From: Mesotoga sp. UBA6090
GTDB lineage: Bacteria; Thermotogota; Thermotogae; Petrotogales; Kosmotogaceae
Assembly (NCBI RefSeq): GCF_002435945.1
Contig: NZ_DIXC01000043.1
Coordinates: forward strand, 1 to 58,348
DNA length: 58,348 bases
Direction of reading: 5' to 3'
Below, piece after piece: positions 16,925-26,034 of this stretch (position 1 is its first letter; each line of letters opens with the position of its first letter). Under the pieces are notes generated by a model. That model was given only the letters and a program-made list of their open reading frames with translations. It made no database searches and was not told the origin of the DNA. Position numbers and translations under genes: made by a program.

Positions 16925-17275
16925 TTATGGAATATCGGTAATTTCTCCAATTAGCTCGAAATCGAAGTACTTATCTCCTTCACTTATATGGTAATTGATT
17001 ATCTCTATTTCTGCGCAATTTGAAAAGACAGTTCTTGAACTTTTCTCAATCTTCAGCCCGTTTGCTTTCGTTTCATCTGGTTCAGCCAGATAAAGCGATT
17101 TCACATCAAGAGCAAGTCTGAAATACCATGAACTCAGGCGCCTTGTAGTCATAATTGTTTCCAGTGGAGCAAGGAATGTCACTATCGTCGTGCATATTAT
17201 CAATATTGCAATTAAAAGCGTGAAAGAAGCAACTCCTTTAACCTCTGTGCGAGATGGTCTTACCTCCGGCCACAT
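16925..17275 (-). CDS. Small membrane protein of unknown function
   Basis: The predicted protein has 116 residues, one hydrophobic segment (about residues 17-37, VASFTLLIAILIICTTIVTF) and a C-terminal domain of about 75 residues rich in charged and beta-prone residues. I do not recognise a family. An upstream start (17356) would add residues that only mirror the end of glgC; ATG 17275, preceded by GGAGG, is preferred and overlaps glgC by 38 bases. It lies between glgC and the secreted nucleotidase, so it is probably co-transcribed. Confidence 0.6.
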   Translation of the reverse strand: MWPEVRPSRTEVKGVASFTLLIAILIICTTIVTFLAPLETIMTTRRLSSWYFRLALDVKSLYLAEPDETKANGLKIEKSSRTVFSNCAEIEIINYHISEGDKYFDFELIGEITDIP

Positions 17276-18506
17276 CTCCCGTGAAATCCTCCTCTCTAAC
17301 ATGATTGAGAATCGCACTGTTTTTTCCAACCTTTGTGTTTTGGGGAATAACGACATCAGATCCTACAACAACAATTCCAGAATCGTAAATGTACGGTTGT
17401 GATTCGTGTGGTACCTCATCGCCGTGACCAATTACGACTCCGTCTTTCACAATGGTTCCCTCTCCGACAATACCCTTGTCTATTACCACATTGCTGCCAA
17501 TTCTGGAGTTGGTCATGATCACGGAATTATTGACTATAGACCCCTCACCGATCTGAACTCCCTGGAATATTACGGAGTTTTCTACTCTTCCATAGATCTC
17601 TGCCCCTTCGTTGATCAAAGAGTTTCTGACGTGAGAACTGGTTCCGACATATGCAGGCAGATACTCCTCAGTCTGCGTGTAGAATCTCCAGGAGGGGTCG
17701 TGAAGATTCAGCGGCGGTATCGGGCGAGTCAGTTCGATATTAGCCTCCCAGAGCGATTCGATGGTTCCTACATCTCTCCAGTAACCCTCGAAAACGAAAG
17801 CAAACAATCTCCCTGCATTGTCTTCGACGATTTTCGGCAGAATATTCTTCCCGAAGTCATTTTCACTTTCTTGGTCTTGTTCGTCCTCGATAAGTCTTTG
17901 CCGGAGGAATTTCCAATCGAAAATGTAGATTCCCAAAGAAGCAAGATCGGACTTCGGCTGCTTCGGTTTCTCCTGAAAGTCGACTATCTTGTTTTCGAAA
18001 TCCGTTATCATCATTCCGAACCTGTAAGCCTCGGACAGTGGGACACGCATGCAAGCAACCGTTCCCGTTGCGCCCTTAGAGAGGTGGTAATCTATCATCT
18101 CGTTGTAATCCATGGAGTAGATATGATCACCCGAAAGTATAACCACAAGTTCGGGGTCGAAATCATCTACGAAATCGATGTTCTGAAAGACAGCATTCGC
18201 AGTCCCTTTGTACCAGTTTGAGTCTCCCTGAGCTATAAAGGGAGGCAGAATTACAACTCCACCGTCCTTTCTGTCAAGATCCCACGGACGACCTATTCCA
18301 ATGTGTCGAGCGAGCATGTGGGGCCTGTATTGAGTGAGTACGCCGACTGCGTAGATTCCCGAGTTGACGCAGTTACTCAATGCAAAGTCTATAATCCTGT
18401 ATTTCCCACCGAAGGGGACTGCGGGTTTCGCCACCTCATCTGTGAGCAGTCCAAGTCTGGTGCCCTGCCCGCCAGCTAGTATCAATGCAACAACTTTCTT
18501 GGCCAT
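17238..18506 (-). CDS. glgC: Glucose-1-phosphate adenylyltransferase, catalytic subunit
   Basis: The protein has 422 residues. The nucleotidyltransferase domain starts with LILAGGQGTRLGLLT and contains KPAVPFGGKYRIIDFALSN, SGDHIYSMDY and FQEKPKQPKS. A left-handed beta-helix C-terminal domain follows (EGAEIYGRVENSVI, hexapeptide-like repeats). It makes ADP-glucose for glycogen synthesis. It lies 16 bases after glgD, so a GlgC/GlgD heteromer is likely. The Shine-Dalgarno is a G-rich run ending GGTGA. Confidence 0.96.
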   Translation of the reverse strand: MAKKVVALILAGGQGTRLGLLTDEVAKPAVPFGGKYRIIDFALSNCVNSGIYAVGVLTQYRPHMLARHIGIGRPWDLDRKDGGVVILPPFIAQGDSNWYKGTANAVFQNIDFVDDFDPELVVILSGDHIYSMDYNEMIDYHLSKGATGTVACMRVPLSEAYRFGMMITDFENKIVDFQEKPKQPKSDLASLGIYIFDWKFLRQRLIEDEQDQESENDFGKNILPKIVEDNAGRLFAFVFEGYWRDVGTIESLWEANIELTRPIPPLNLHDPSWRFYTQTEEYLPAYVGTSSHVRNSLINEGAEIYGRVENSVIFQGVQIGEGSIVNNSVIMTNSRIGSNVVIDKGIVGEGTIVKDGVVIGHGDEVPHESQPYIYDSGIVVVGSDVVIPQNTKVGKNSAILNHVREEDFTGDVAGGKTISHRG

Positions 18507-18522
18507 ACAATCACCCCCCCCC

Positions 18523-19650
18523 TTAAATTACGCCGTGTTTTTCGATTACTGTGGGCTCTTCACTTTCACCAACAAAACTTCTTCCCAACCTAACGGTACA
18601 ATACTTGTCCATGATCACATTTTCTATGTGAGCCCCCTCTTCAACAAGGCAGCCCTCGAGAAGAACAGAATTCTTTACTGTTGCTCCGGCCATAACCCTC
18701 GTATCCCTGAACAAGACAGAATCTTCTATCTTTCCTCCTATTATGCACCCGTCGGCAATGACAGAGTTATTCATAGAGGCGGTCCCGGTAATTTTGGGAG
18801 GCGGAAGATCCTTCAGCTTCGTGAAGACTCTTCCGTTTTCATAGAAAAGCTCTCTCCTTATCTCGGGATTGAGAATATCGAGGTTCGTTCTGAAATAGCA
18901 CTTCTTACTCTGCTTTATGTCGCGCCAGTAACCGTTGTATCTGTACTCTCTTACATTCAGAGAAGACAGGTTTGGAGTAATAATACCCTTCACGAGCTCA
19001 TTCTCTCCATTTGGAACTGCGGAGTAGAGAAGCTCTCTCAGCAAGAACTTATTGATGAAGTAGATGCCCAGAGCAACGCAGTCTCCTTCCTCGGGGTTTT
19101 CCGAAACCTTTTCTTTCTCTATCCACTTGATTATTCTCCCGTTCTTGCATACCACCCTATCCATCCCTTCCATGCCGCATTCTCCATCCTTATTGCCGGT
19201 AAGGACAGTTATATCGGCGGCCGTGTCTAGGTGATATCTGAAGATCTTCGTCAGGTCTGTTTTGAAAATGTGATCTCCCGAACCTATCAAAACAGAGTCT
19301 TCGTTGCCTCTCCTGAGTATGTTTATGTTCTGGAAGAGAGCGTCGGCCGTTCCTTTGTAACCCATGGAAGGGTTATACGGAGAGTAGTAAGGCTGCAGTA
19401 TGAAGAGCCCTCCCTGTTTTCTGTCTAGATCCCATTCTTTGCCTGAACCAATGTGATCCATGAGGCTTCTGGGGCTGTACTGTGTAATTATGCCAACCTT
19501 CGATACTCCAGCATTGACCATATTGCTGAGTGTGAAATCAATCGACCTGTACTTTCCATAGACAGGCAGGGCAGCACTTGTACGAACCTGAGTCAGGGAA
19601 CTCAGGTACTCTCCTCGCCCTCCTGCAAGAATTATTCCGAGAACTTTCAT
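18523..19650 (-). CDS. glgD: Glucose-1-phosphate adenylyltransferase, GlgD regulatory-type subunit
   Basis: The protein has 375 residues from ATG 19650 (MKVLGIILAGGRG); an upstream TTG at 19668 is less likely. The fold matches GlgC, but the catalytic signature is altered: GGRGEYLSSLTQVRTSAALPV replaces the GTRLxxLT...KPAVP loop. That is typical of GlgD partners with little own activity. GSGDHIFKTD and the beta-helix repeats (MNNSVIADGCIIGG) are retained. Confidence 0.93.
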   Translation of the reverse strand: MKVLGIILAGGRGEYLSSLTQVRTSAALPVYGKYRSIDFTLSNMVNAGVSKVGIITQYSPRSLMDHIGSGKEWDLDRKQGGLFILQPYYSPYNPSMGYKGTADALFQNINILRRGNEDSVLIGSGDHIFKTDLTKIFRYHLDTAADITVLTGNKDGECGMEGMDRVVCKNGRIIKWIEKEKVSENPEEGDCVALGIYFINKFLLRELLYSAVPNGENELVKGIITPNLSSLNVREYRYNGYWRDIKQSKKCYFRTNLDILNPEIRRELFYENGRVFTKLKDLPPPKITGTASMNNSVIADGCIIGGKIEDSVLFRDTRVMAGATVKNSVLLEGCLVEEGAHIENVIMDKYCTVRLGRSFVGESEEPTVIEKHGVI

Positions 19651-19709
19651 ATGGTCACCGCATTCCAAATATGGATACGGTCTCCCTCCCTTCTGTGCGA
19701 ATTTGTCAT

Positions 19710-20525
19710 TCAGTACTCCATTAGGGGTAAATTCGTCATAAGAGATACCCCAGGTAGAGAAAAATCGGTTTGACTGTCGAGATAGTTCTGCAAGAACAAA
19801 ACAGCACTGTCAAAGGCTTCGCGATAGAGCTCATCGAAAGTTTTTTTGCTTTCCCAGCCGGCTATGCTGTGAAACCAGGGTTTCATCTCCAGATTGAGCG
19901 GATCAACGTGAGTGTCCTCAAAGAAGGCCTCTTCTGGCGATCCCTCTTTAATACTAAAACGTTTCAGTATTAGGGCCAACCTGGAGCGACCATAGATTCC
20001 CGCAAAGTACTGATTCATGGAGTCTATAGCCTTCTGGATGGAACAGCCCTTGATTCCGTAGAATTCCATTGAGATCTCTCGATAGAGATCTTCAAGTTCC
20101 GCTGGCAAAGACCGAGAAAACTCGGCAGTCGGATCGAGATCGAGAATGTCCGCCTCAACTTTGCTTTTAAGAATTACTTTGTCTATCATTGTTTCTAGTT
20201 GACGATACTTATATCCATTTCCTGCACGGGCAACTATATAATGATTCACAGTTGCATCGAGGAAGTAATGGCAGATAACCCCCAACGAATAGAAGCGAGA
20301 AATCTCTTCCGATTTCCTGCAGAGGAGCTTGGCAAAATCATCACACCTCAGCGTGTGAGAGAACCTCCACAAAGAGAACTCTGGACCCTCTCTCGAGCAG
20401 TACTTACCGGGATCCGTGAAGAGGCATCCAAGATTGAACTCCTCTCTTTTGTCGGCTTCAAGATCCAGTCCTATCTCTTCCAAAACATCTTTTCCATACA
20501 TAATATGAGTCCAGAAGCCGGGCAA
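19710..20525 (-). CDS. Zinc-dependent phospholipase C-like protein (PLPC family)
   Basis: The protein has 271 residues and is all-helical. It has N-terminal FWTHIMYG, then RFSHTLRCDDF and a CHYFLDATVNHYI segment, the histidine/aspartate pattern of the zinc-dependent phospholipase C domain family found in many cytoplasmic bacterial proteins. No signal peptide is seen. Translation begins at TTG 20525 after AAAGGAG. Substrate unknown; it lies between glgD and an rRNA methyltransferase. Confidence 0.72.
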   Translation of the reverse strand: MPGFWTHIMYGKDVLEEIGLDLEADKREEFNLGCLFTDPGKYCSREGPEFSLWRFSHTLRCDDFAKLLCRKSEEISRFYSLGVICHYFLDATVNHYIVARAGNGYKYRQLETMIDKVILKSKVEADILDLDPTAEFSRSLPAELEDLYREISMEFYGIKGCSIQKAIDSMNQYFAGIYGRSRLALILKRFSIKEGSPEEAFFEDTHVDPLNLEMKPWFHSIAGWESKKTFDELYREAFDSAVLFLQNYLDSQTDFSLPGVSLMTNLPLMEY

Positions 20526-20531
20526 AAAAAC

Positions 20532-21710
20532 TCACTCCTTTGCTACCAAACCCCACAGACACTTCAAATAAAGGCTCTCTGGAACCTCAACAAGCCATGG
20601 ATGATCAGGCGATTGTAGTGTAATAGCCAGATGCGAAAATGTTATACCGATACTTTCCGTTGACCTTCTGATAGACTCAACCAAATGCTCGATAGCGATA
20701 TTATAGGCACAGGTACAGAGCCCCAGGACTCCTCCATCCTTTACAAGCGGGAGCGTACTCTCTACTAGCCTTCTGAAAAGTGAAATTCCATGCTGAAGCT
20801 CTCTCTTATGCTTAACAAAGGATGGCGGGTCTACCACTACTATATCAAAATAGTTTTTCATTTCAAATCCACCAAGGAAGTCAAGAACATCGCTCTGGAC
20901 CAACTGCAGCCTGTTATCCAGCCTGTTCACTACTGCGTTCATTCTTCCCCGGTCCAGGTCATCGCCGGACCTGTCCACGCAAATTGCCTGGGCACCTGAA
21001 TAAGCCATATTAAGCCCGAATCCTCCTGTGAAAGAGAACAGATCCAGGCCTTTCTCCAGAGAGAGTTCTGCGGTGATTCTCCTGCAGAATGCTCTGGAGT
21101 CTCGCTGATCAAAAAAGAACCCTGTTTTCTGGCTGTTCTTAACATCCACGAGGTACTTGATACCATCTTCCTCAATTTCGACAGAATCAGGTACTTCTCC
21201 GAACAGCAAACCTGTATGTCTCTCTATTCTGTCTTCCACGCCCATCTCGAAATCGCTCCGTTCGTAGATTCCCTTGGGATTCACGAGATTTCTGAGAAGA
21301 CCGACTATCATTTCCCTTCTTTTCTGCATAATCGAGTTTCTGAACTGCACAGCTAGAATCTCTCCGTATCTGTCCACTACCAACCCGGGAAGTCTGTCTC
21401 CTTCACCGTGAACGAGTCTGTAGTAAGGTCTATTGAAAAGTCTCTCTCGCTTTAGCAGAGCTTTTTGCAACAACCGTCCGAAGAACATTTCTCCAAGCTC
21501 TTCGTCTTGATTTGTGAGAACCATTATCGCTCGCGTGGAGCTCGGATTGAAGAAGCCCTTCCCGAGAAACTCATAGTTCGATGAGAAAATGTTTACTTCG
21601 CATACAACATCGGCAGACCCTTCTAGAGACATGATCTCGTCCTTGAAGATCCACGGGTAAGAATTACGGACCTTTCCTTCCTTTCCCTTTCTGATTCGTG
21701 CAATTAGCAT
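20532..21710 (-). CDS. Class I SAM-dependent rRNA methyltransferase, RlmI-like (PUA + Rossmann)
   Basis: The protein has 392 residues. The N-terminal PUA domain (KGKEGKVRNSYPWIFKDEI) and central region (DVKNSQKTGFFFDQR) precede the methyltransferase domain with the SAM loop DLFSFTGGFGLNMA, VVVDPPSFVKHKRE and the CTC pattern in LCTCAYN. This matches the RlmI/YccW family of 23S rRNA m5C methyltransferases. The start codon overlaps the ndk stop codon. The exact target base is not certain for this clade. Confidence 0.9.
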   Translation of the reverse strand: MLIARIRKGKEGKVRNSYPWIFKDEIMSLEGSADVVCEVNIFSSNYEFLGKGFFNPSSTRAIMVLTNQDEELGEMFFGRLLQKALLKRERLFNRPYYRLVHGEGDRLPGLVVDRYGEILAVQFRNSIMQKRREMIVGLLRNLVNPKGIYERSDFEMGVEDRIERHTGLLFGEVPDSVEIEEDGIKYLVDVKNSQKTGFFFDQRDSRAFCRRITAELSLEKGLDLFSFTGGFGLNMAYSGAQAICVDRSGDDLDRGRMNAVVNRLDNRLQLVQSDVLDFLGGFEMKNYFDIVVVDPPSFVKHKRELQHGISLFRRLVESTLPLVKDGGVLGLCTCAYNIAIEHLVESIRRSTESIGITFSHLAITLQSPDHPWLVEVPESLYLKCLWGLVAKE

Positions 21711-22153
21711 CAGAACTGGCCTTCGTTCAAGAGTGAATAATCATTTATCTCGCTTTCTTCAAAGAATATTTTGGTTTCGCGATTAGAGCTCTCAACACTG
21801 TCTGATGCGTGTATCAAGTTTTTCCTTATGGACACGCCGAACCGACCTCGTATGCTTCCAGGATCGGCTTCCAGAGGGTCGGTCTTGCCAACTAGAACTC
21901 TCAGCCTTTGAATGGCGTTCTCACCTTCGAGTACCATGGCTACGACTGGTCCCGATTGTATGAAAGCCAGCAAAGGTTCGTAGAAGTCTTTTCCCGCATG
22001 TTCCCTGTACAGTTCTCTCGCCATGGATTCAGAGATCGTCAGCATCTTAAGAGCGACAATTTTCAGGCCCTTTTCTTCAATTCTTCTGATTATTTCTCCT
22101 ATGAGGCCTCTCTGTATCGAGTTTGGTTTTAGATAAGCGAATGTTTTCTCCAA
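21710..22153 (-). CDS. ndk: Nucleoside diphosphate kinase
   Basis: The protein has 147 residues from TTG 22153, which gives the family-typical beginning MEKTFAYLKPNSIQRG; GGAGG lies 7 bases upstream, so the in-frame TTG at 22168 is unlikely. Core motifs are KPNSIQRGLIGEI, GPVVAMVLEG, GKTDPLEADPGSIRG and the catalytic His in KNLIHASDS. It balances NTP pools. Its promoter overlaps that of the divergent operon. Confidence 0.95.
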   Translation of the reverse strand: MEKTFAYLKPNSIQRGLIGEIIRRIEEKGLKIVALKMLTISESMARELYREHAGKDFYEPLLAFIQSGPVVAMVLEGENAIQRLRVLVGKTDPLEADPGSIRGRFGVSIRKNLIHASDSVESSNRETKIFFEESEINDYSLLNEGQF

Positions 22154-22165
22154 AATACTTCCCTC

Positions 22166-22214
22166 CAATCAAATTCTGTATTCATTGATATAATTAAAAC
22201 ATGGAGTGGTTCAA
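22166..22214. promoter_or_regulatory. Overlapping divergent promoters for ndk (-) and the delta'/tkt/rnc operon (+)
   Basis: The plus-strand -10 box TATAAT is at 22189-22194, only 6 bases before the ATG at 22201, and there is no Shine-Dalgarno, so the plus mRNA may be leaderless. No good plus -35 box is visible. The minus-strand promoter reads TTGAAC (22214-22209), 16 bases, then TATATC (22192-22187). The two -10 boxes therefore occupy the same bases. Confidence 0.55.
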
Positions 22215-23229
22215 TGGAGTAGCTAACGAAAGACTTTCCCGGTTCTTGGCCCGCGGCTCGGGAAAAAGTGTGACTTTGGTGGGCAGAGATAGTGAGTACT
22301 TGAAGGCTTCGGCTATCTCAATAATAGAGGCTGATCCGAAATGGAACAGAAAAAGATATATTGAAGACTTTCTCCTAATAGAGCCTGAAAACGGAAACAT
22401 TGGCATTGACAGGATTAGAGACATAGAAGAAATGATGCTTCATAAACCTGCAATTGGCAAGAGAAAATTCGTGTTGATTCATCAGTGCGAGAAAATGACT
22501 GATGAGAGTGCAAATGCTTTCCTGAAAGTTCTTGAAGAGCCTCCAGATTTCGCGACTCTCATAATGACCACATCTTCATGGCAATCGCTTCTGCCTACAG
22601 TGAGAAGTAGAACTATTTCGATCGTAATAGATATTCCTGAAGAGCTTATGAACAAACTCAAGTCGAATTACGGAGAGCGAGTTTCCGGTATATATGCTGC
22701 TGCAAGGCAGAACTTCAAGGTGCTCCGGTACTTTCTGGAGCAGGATCCAGAATCCGTAAAGTACGAGTCTCTTGAAGTGCCTTCCGATCTTGAAGGATTG
22801 ACACAGTTGATTAGAGAGAGTGTTAATGAAGATCCCATAGATCTCGTGAGGCGAAGAAGGGCGTTTGCAGCGCTTTGCAAGAATTTTGTGGATTCCAGAA
22901 GTTTTTTTTCGGCCTTTAGGGAGGTCTCATCCACTTTTGCCGGGCAAGGCTCATTTGAAAGGGCGCGTGAACTTGTCGAAGTCTCCAGGAGCCTCCTGAA
23001 AGACGTTGTGATTCTTTCGGGCGATACTCACAATGACTCGCTTATGAACATTGATCTGTTAGAATGGCTAGTGAACTTCAAGCCGGGAAAGGAAATCCTG
23101 GAAGATTTTATTTGGTGCGACACGTTTCTTAGACAGCGAACTTCATCACTTAGCGCAACTCTTGTTTCTTTTAGAGCTTTGCATTCGCTTTCCAGAAGCC
23201 TGGCAAGAAGAGAAAACGGAGGTTATTGA
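22201..23229 (+). CDS. DNA polymerase III delta'-like clamp-loader subunit
   Basis: The protein has 342 residues. The N-terminal AAA+-like domain has HQCEKMTDESANAFLKVLEEPP, the block diagnostic for the delta'/DnaX family, followed by TVRSRTI (arginine of the SRC-like motif). The Walker A loop is degenerate (VGRDSEYLKA), as usual for delta'. A helical C-terminal domain follows. It opens the seven-gene plus-strand operon; the next gene starts 2 bases after its stop. Confidence 0.85.
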   Translation: MEWFNGVANERLSRFLARGSGKSVTLVGRDSEYLKASAISIIEADPKWNRKRYIEDFLLIEPENGNIGIDRIRDIEEMMLHKPAIGKRKFVLIHQCEKMTDESANAFLKVLEEPPDFATLIMTTSSWQSLLPTVRSRTISIVIDIPEELMNKLKSNYGERVSGIYAAARQNFKVLRYFLEQDPESVKYESLEVPSDLEGLTQLIRESVNEDPIDLVRRRRAFAALCKNFVDSRSFFSAFREVSSTFAGQGSFERARELVEVSRSLLKDVVILSGDTHNDSLMNIDLLEWLVNFKPGKEILEDFIWCDTFLRQRTSSLSATLVSFRALHSLSRSLARRENGGY

Positions 23230-23230
23230 G

Positions 23231-24115
23231 ATGCCTGAGATATATGGAACGGTCTATGGAATCGAATTCCACTCAGTGGGGAAGCTGTATCAGTACACTT
23301 CCAGCGAGCAGTTGCTGAAGCAGGGTGACTATGTGCTTGCAATGAGTGAGTTTGGATTGGATGTTGGAAAGGTCATGTATGGACCGGTTGAAACTCGCAT
23401 AGATGACACTAAAGAAGAGCTTAAACCGATTGTCAGAGTAATGACCGACGAAGACTGGGAAACGGATGCCAAGAATAAAGAAGAAGCCGAGGCGGCAATG
23501 AAGACCTGCCAGGAACTGATAAAGAAGCACTCTCTTCCCATGCGGCTTCTTGAAGCGAGATACATGTTTGATCGATCGAGAATCGTCTTCTACTTCGGTG
23601 CCGACAGCAGGGTCGACTTCAGGGAGTTGGTCAAGGATCTTGCGAGAGCTTTCAGGACGAGAATCGAGCTCAGACAGGTTGGAATACGAGACGAGGTTAA
23701 GATGACCGGCAGTCTTGGACTGTGCGGAATGACGGCCTGTTGCGTTCGCTTTCTAAGGCAGTTTGAAAGCATAACGCTGAAGCATGCTAAGAAGCAACAG
23801 TTGTTGATCAACCCGGCAAAGATATCCGGAAGGTGCGGAAGACTTCTCTGCTGTCTTTCCTATGAACAAGAGCTTTACGAAAACGAGCTTCTGGATATTC
23901 CTGATGAAGGTTCTCTTGTAGATTATGAAGGCAAGACCTGTAAGGTTTTGACTGTAAACATTTTCATGAAGGTTATTACTCTGGTTGCAGATGATGGGCA
24001 GATGCTGAAGGTTCAGTTCGGAGATTTCAGAAAGAGCCAGAGATCGATCATACAGGACACAAATCCAGATGAACTGATAAAGAATAGAGACGAAGATATT
24101 TCGATTGATGACTAA
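23231..24115 (+). CDS. PSP1-domain protein, RicT/YaaT family
   Basis: The protein has 294 residues from ATG 23231, preceded by GGAGG. An upstream in-frame start inside the delta' gene is unlikely. The PSP1 domain (GRCGRLLCCLSYEQELY, LCGMTACCVRFLR) supplies the cysteine set of the family. In Bacillus the RicT homologue forms an iron-sulfur complex affecting RNase Y; the partners are not in this window. It lies directly after holB in many bacteria, as here. Confidence 0.88.
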   Translation: MPEIYGTVYGIEFHSVGKLYQYTSSEQLLKQGDYVLAMSEFGLDVGKVMYGPVETRIDDTKEELKPIVRVMTDEDWETDAKNKEEAEAAMKTCQELIKKHSLPMRLLEARYMFDRSRIVFYFGADSRVDFRELVKDLARAFRTRIELRQVGIRDEVKMTGSLGLCGMTACCVRFLRQFESITLKHAKKQQLLINPAKISGRCGRLLCCLSYEQELYENELLDIPDEGSLVDYEGKTCKVLTVNIFMKVITLVADDGQMLKVQFGDFRKSQRSIIQDTNPDELIKNRDEDISIDD

Positions 24116-24135
24116 AGGATGAATGGAGGTTGGAT

Positions 24136-26034
24136 ATGGCGGGTTTACTCACGAAAGCTGAATTGAAAAGACTTGAAGATCTTGGAAGAATATGTAGGGG
24201 TGACATAATAAAAATGACTACTGTTGCCAATTCTGGTCATCCAGGCGGTTCAATGTCATCCATAGACATCTTTCTTTCCGTATACGATTTCGCAAAGAAC
24301 GATCCAAGTAATCCCTTTGATCCGGAGCGCGACAGGGTTATTGTTAGCCACGGTCACACATCGCCAGGTGTCTACGCAACGCTAGGAAGGCTTGGTTTCG
24401 TTGATATCGACGAAGTCATTTGCGGTTTTAGACATCCAGGTTCCATATTCGAAGGTCACATCACAAGAGGGATTCCGGGTGTAGAATGGACGACCGGGAA
24501 TCTTGGACAAGGTCTTTCGGTGGGAGTTGGTATGGCTCTTGCTTCAAAAATCAGTGGAAAGAATTACAGGGTCCTTGTCGCAATGAGTGATGCGGAACAG
24601 GCCAAGGGCCAGGTGGCGGAAGCAAGAAGGACTGCAAAGAAGTACGGGCTTGATAACCTCGTTGTCGTTATTGACTACAATGACGCTCAGATTTCTGGAA
24701 ATGCGCGCGATATAATGTTCGTGGATATAAAGGCTAATTATCTGGCAGATGGCTGGAAGGTTATTGAAGTCGACGGTCACGACTACTCTGAGCTTAACAA
24801 GGCGCTTGTAGAAGCGTACGAGTCGAAAACTCCCGTCGCGATAATCGGTAAGACCATAATGGGAAAGGGAGTTTCGTTTATGGAGGGTGATGTTTCCTAT
24901 CACGGAAAACCTCTCGATATGGAGAAGGCCGCCTCTGCTCTCTCCGAACTCAAGCTTGAAAACGATATTGATAGATTTGTTGAGATGAGAAAGAGGCTTC
25001 CCTCGTATCATGAACCAATACACCATAAGGACGAAGAGATAAGACCAACAATTGGCGTTCCCTTTGTGTATCCCGTTGAAAAGAAGAGTGATAACAGATC
25101 GGCCTTCGGGAAGGCTCTTGCAGATATCGGAAAGCTCAACAAGGGTAAACTACCAATGATGGTAGTAGATTGTGATCTAAAACCGTCTACGAAGGTAAAT
25201 GAATTCGAGAAGATCTGGCCGGAGAACTTCATACAAATTGGTGTCCAGGAACACAATGCTGCAACTGTCGCCGGGGCCGCATCGGTGTGTGGTGTGCTGA
25301 CTTTCTTTGCCGACTTCGGAGTTTTCGGCATCGATGAAACCTATAACCAGCAGCGACTAAACGATATAAACAAGGCAAACGTAAAGGTCGGAGTAACTCA
25401 CGTTGGAATCGACGTGGGTGAAGATGGTAAGACTCACCATTGTTTAGATTACATTGGGGCCCTGAGAAACTTTTTCGGTTTCAAACTGATAGTACCTGCC
25501 GATCCAAACCAGACAGATAGAGCAGTCAGATTCATGAGCAGGGCCGACGGGAACTACCTCATCGCGATGGGAAGATCTACTATGAATCCAATTGCAGACG
25601 AGGAAGGAAAACCGTTCTTTGGGGACGGTTATGAGTTTGAATATGGAAAAGTGGATGTTGTGAGGAAGGGAAAGGAAGTCACGCTTGTTACCACGGGTCA
25701 GGTCACTCATCAAGCAGTTAGGGCAGCAGACGAACTGAGATCTCAAGGGATAGAAGTAACCGTTCTTAACGTTAGTTGTCCACTTGGAGCAGACTTCGAT
25801 AGCGTTAAGGAACATCTCTCTTCTACAGTTATCTCTCTCGAAGACCACAATGTCAATAGCGGTCTAGGATCAATTCTCTCCGACTATCTAGTCCAGCCTC
25901 GAATAACGCCGAAGAGTTTCGAAAAGATAGGCGTCGACAAGTATATGTTCTCCGGAGACAACGAATTGCTCTATGACCTTTCGGGTCTTTCGAGCAAGAG
26001 CATAGTAGAAAGGGTCAGGGGTATTATCCAATAA
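24136..26034 (+). CDS. tkt: Transketolase, single polypeptide, with an altered thiamine-diphosphate motif
   Basis: About 632 residues from ATG 24136 (GGAGGT 6 bases upstream). Both halves of transketolase are present. The N-terminal half has NSGHPGGSMS, SHGHTSPGVYA and TGNLGQGLSVG; the C-terminal half has the catalytic glutamate block GVQEHNAATVAGA, HVGIDVGEDGKTHH and the phosphate-binding end. The usual GDGE...N thiamine-diphosphate motif reads SDAEQ...DYND here: the metal-binding Asp and Asn remain, the glycines do not. It should interconvert pentose phosphates. The neighbour rnc starts inside its stop codon (TAATG). Confidence 0.88.
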   Translation: MAGLLTKAELKRLEDLGRICRGDIIKMTTVANSGHPGGSMSSIDIFLSVYDFAKNDPSNPFDPERDRVIVSHGHTSPGVYATLGRLGFVDIDEVICGFRHPGSIFEGHITRGIPGVEWTTGNLGQGLSVGVGMALASKISGKNYRVLVAMSDAEQAKGQVAEARRTAKKYGLDNLVVVIDYNDAQISGNARDIMFVDIKANYLADGWKVIEVDGHDYSELNKALVEAYESKTPVAIIGKTIMGKGVSFMEGDVSYHGKPLDMEKAASALSELKLENDIDRFVEMRKRLPSYHEPIHHKDEEIRPTIGVPFVYPVEKKSDNRSAFGKALADIGKLNKGKLPMMVVDCDLKPSTKVNEFEKIWPENFIQIGVQEHNAATVAGAASVCGVLTFFADFGVFGIDETYNQQRLNDINKANVKVGVTHVGIDVGEDGKTHHCLDYIGALRNFFGFKLIVPADPNQTDRAVRFMSRADGNYLIAMGRSTMNPIADEEGKPFFGDGYEFEYGKVDVVRKGKEVTLVTTGQVTHQAVRAADELRSQGIEVTVLNVSCPLGADFDSVKEHLSSTVISLEDHNVNSGLGSILSDYLVQPRITPKSFEKIGVDKYMFSGDNELLYDLSGLSSKSIVERVRGIIQ

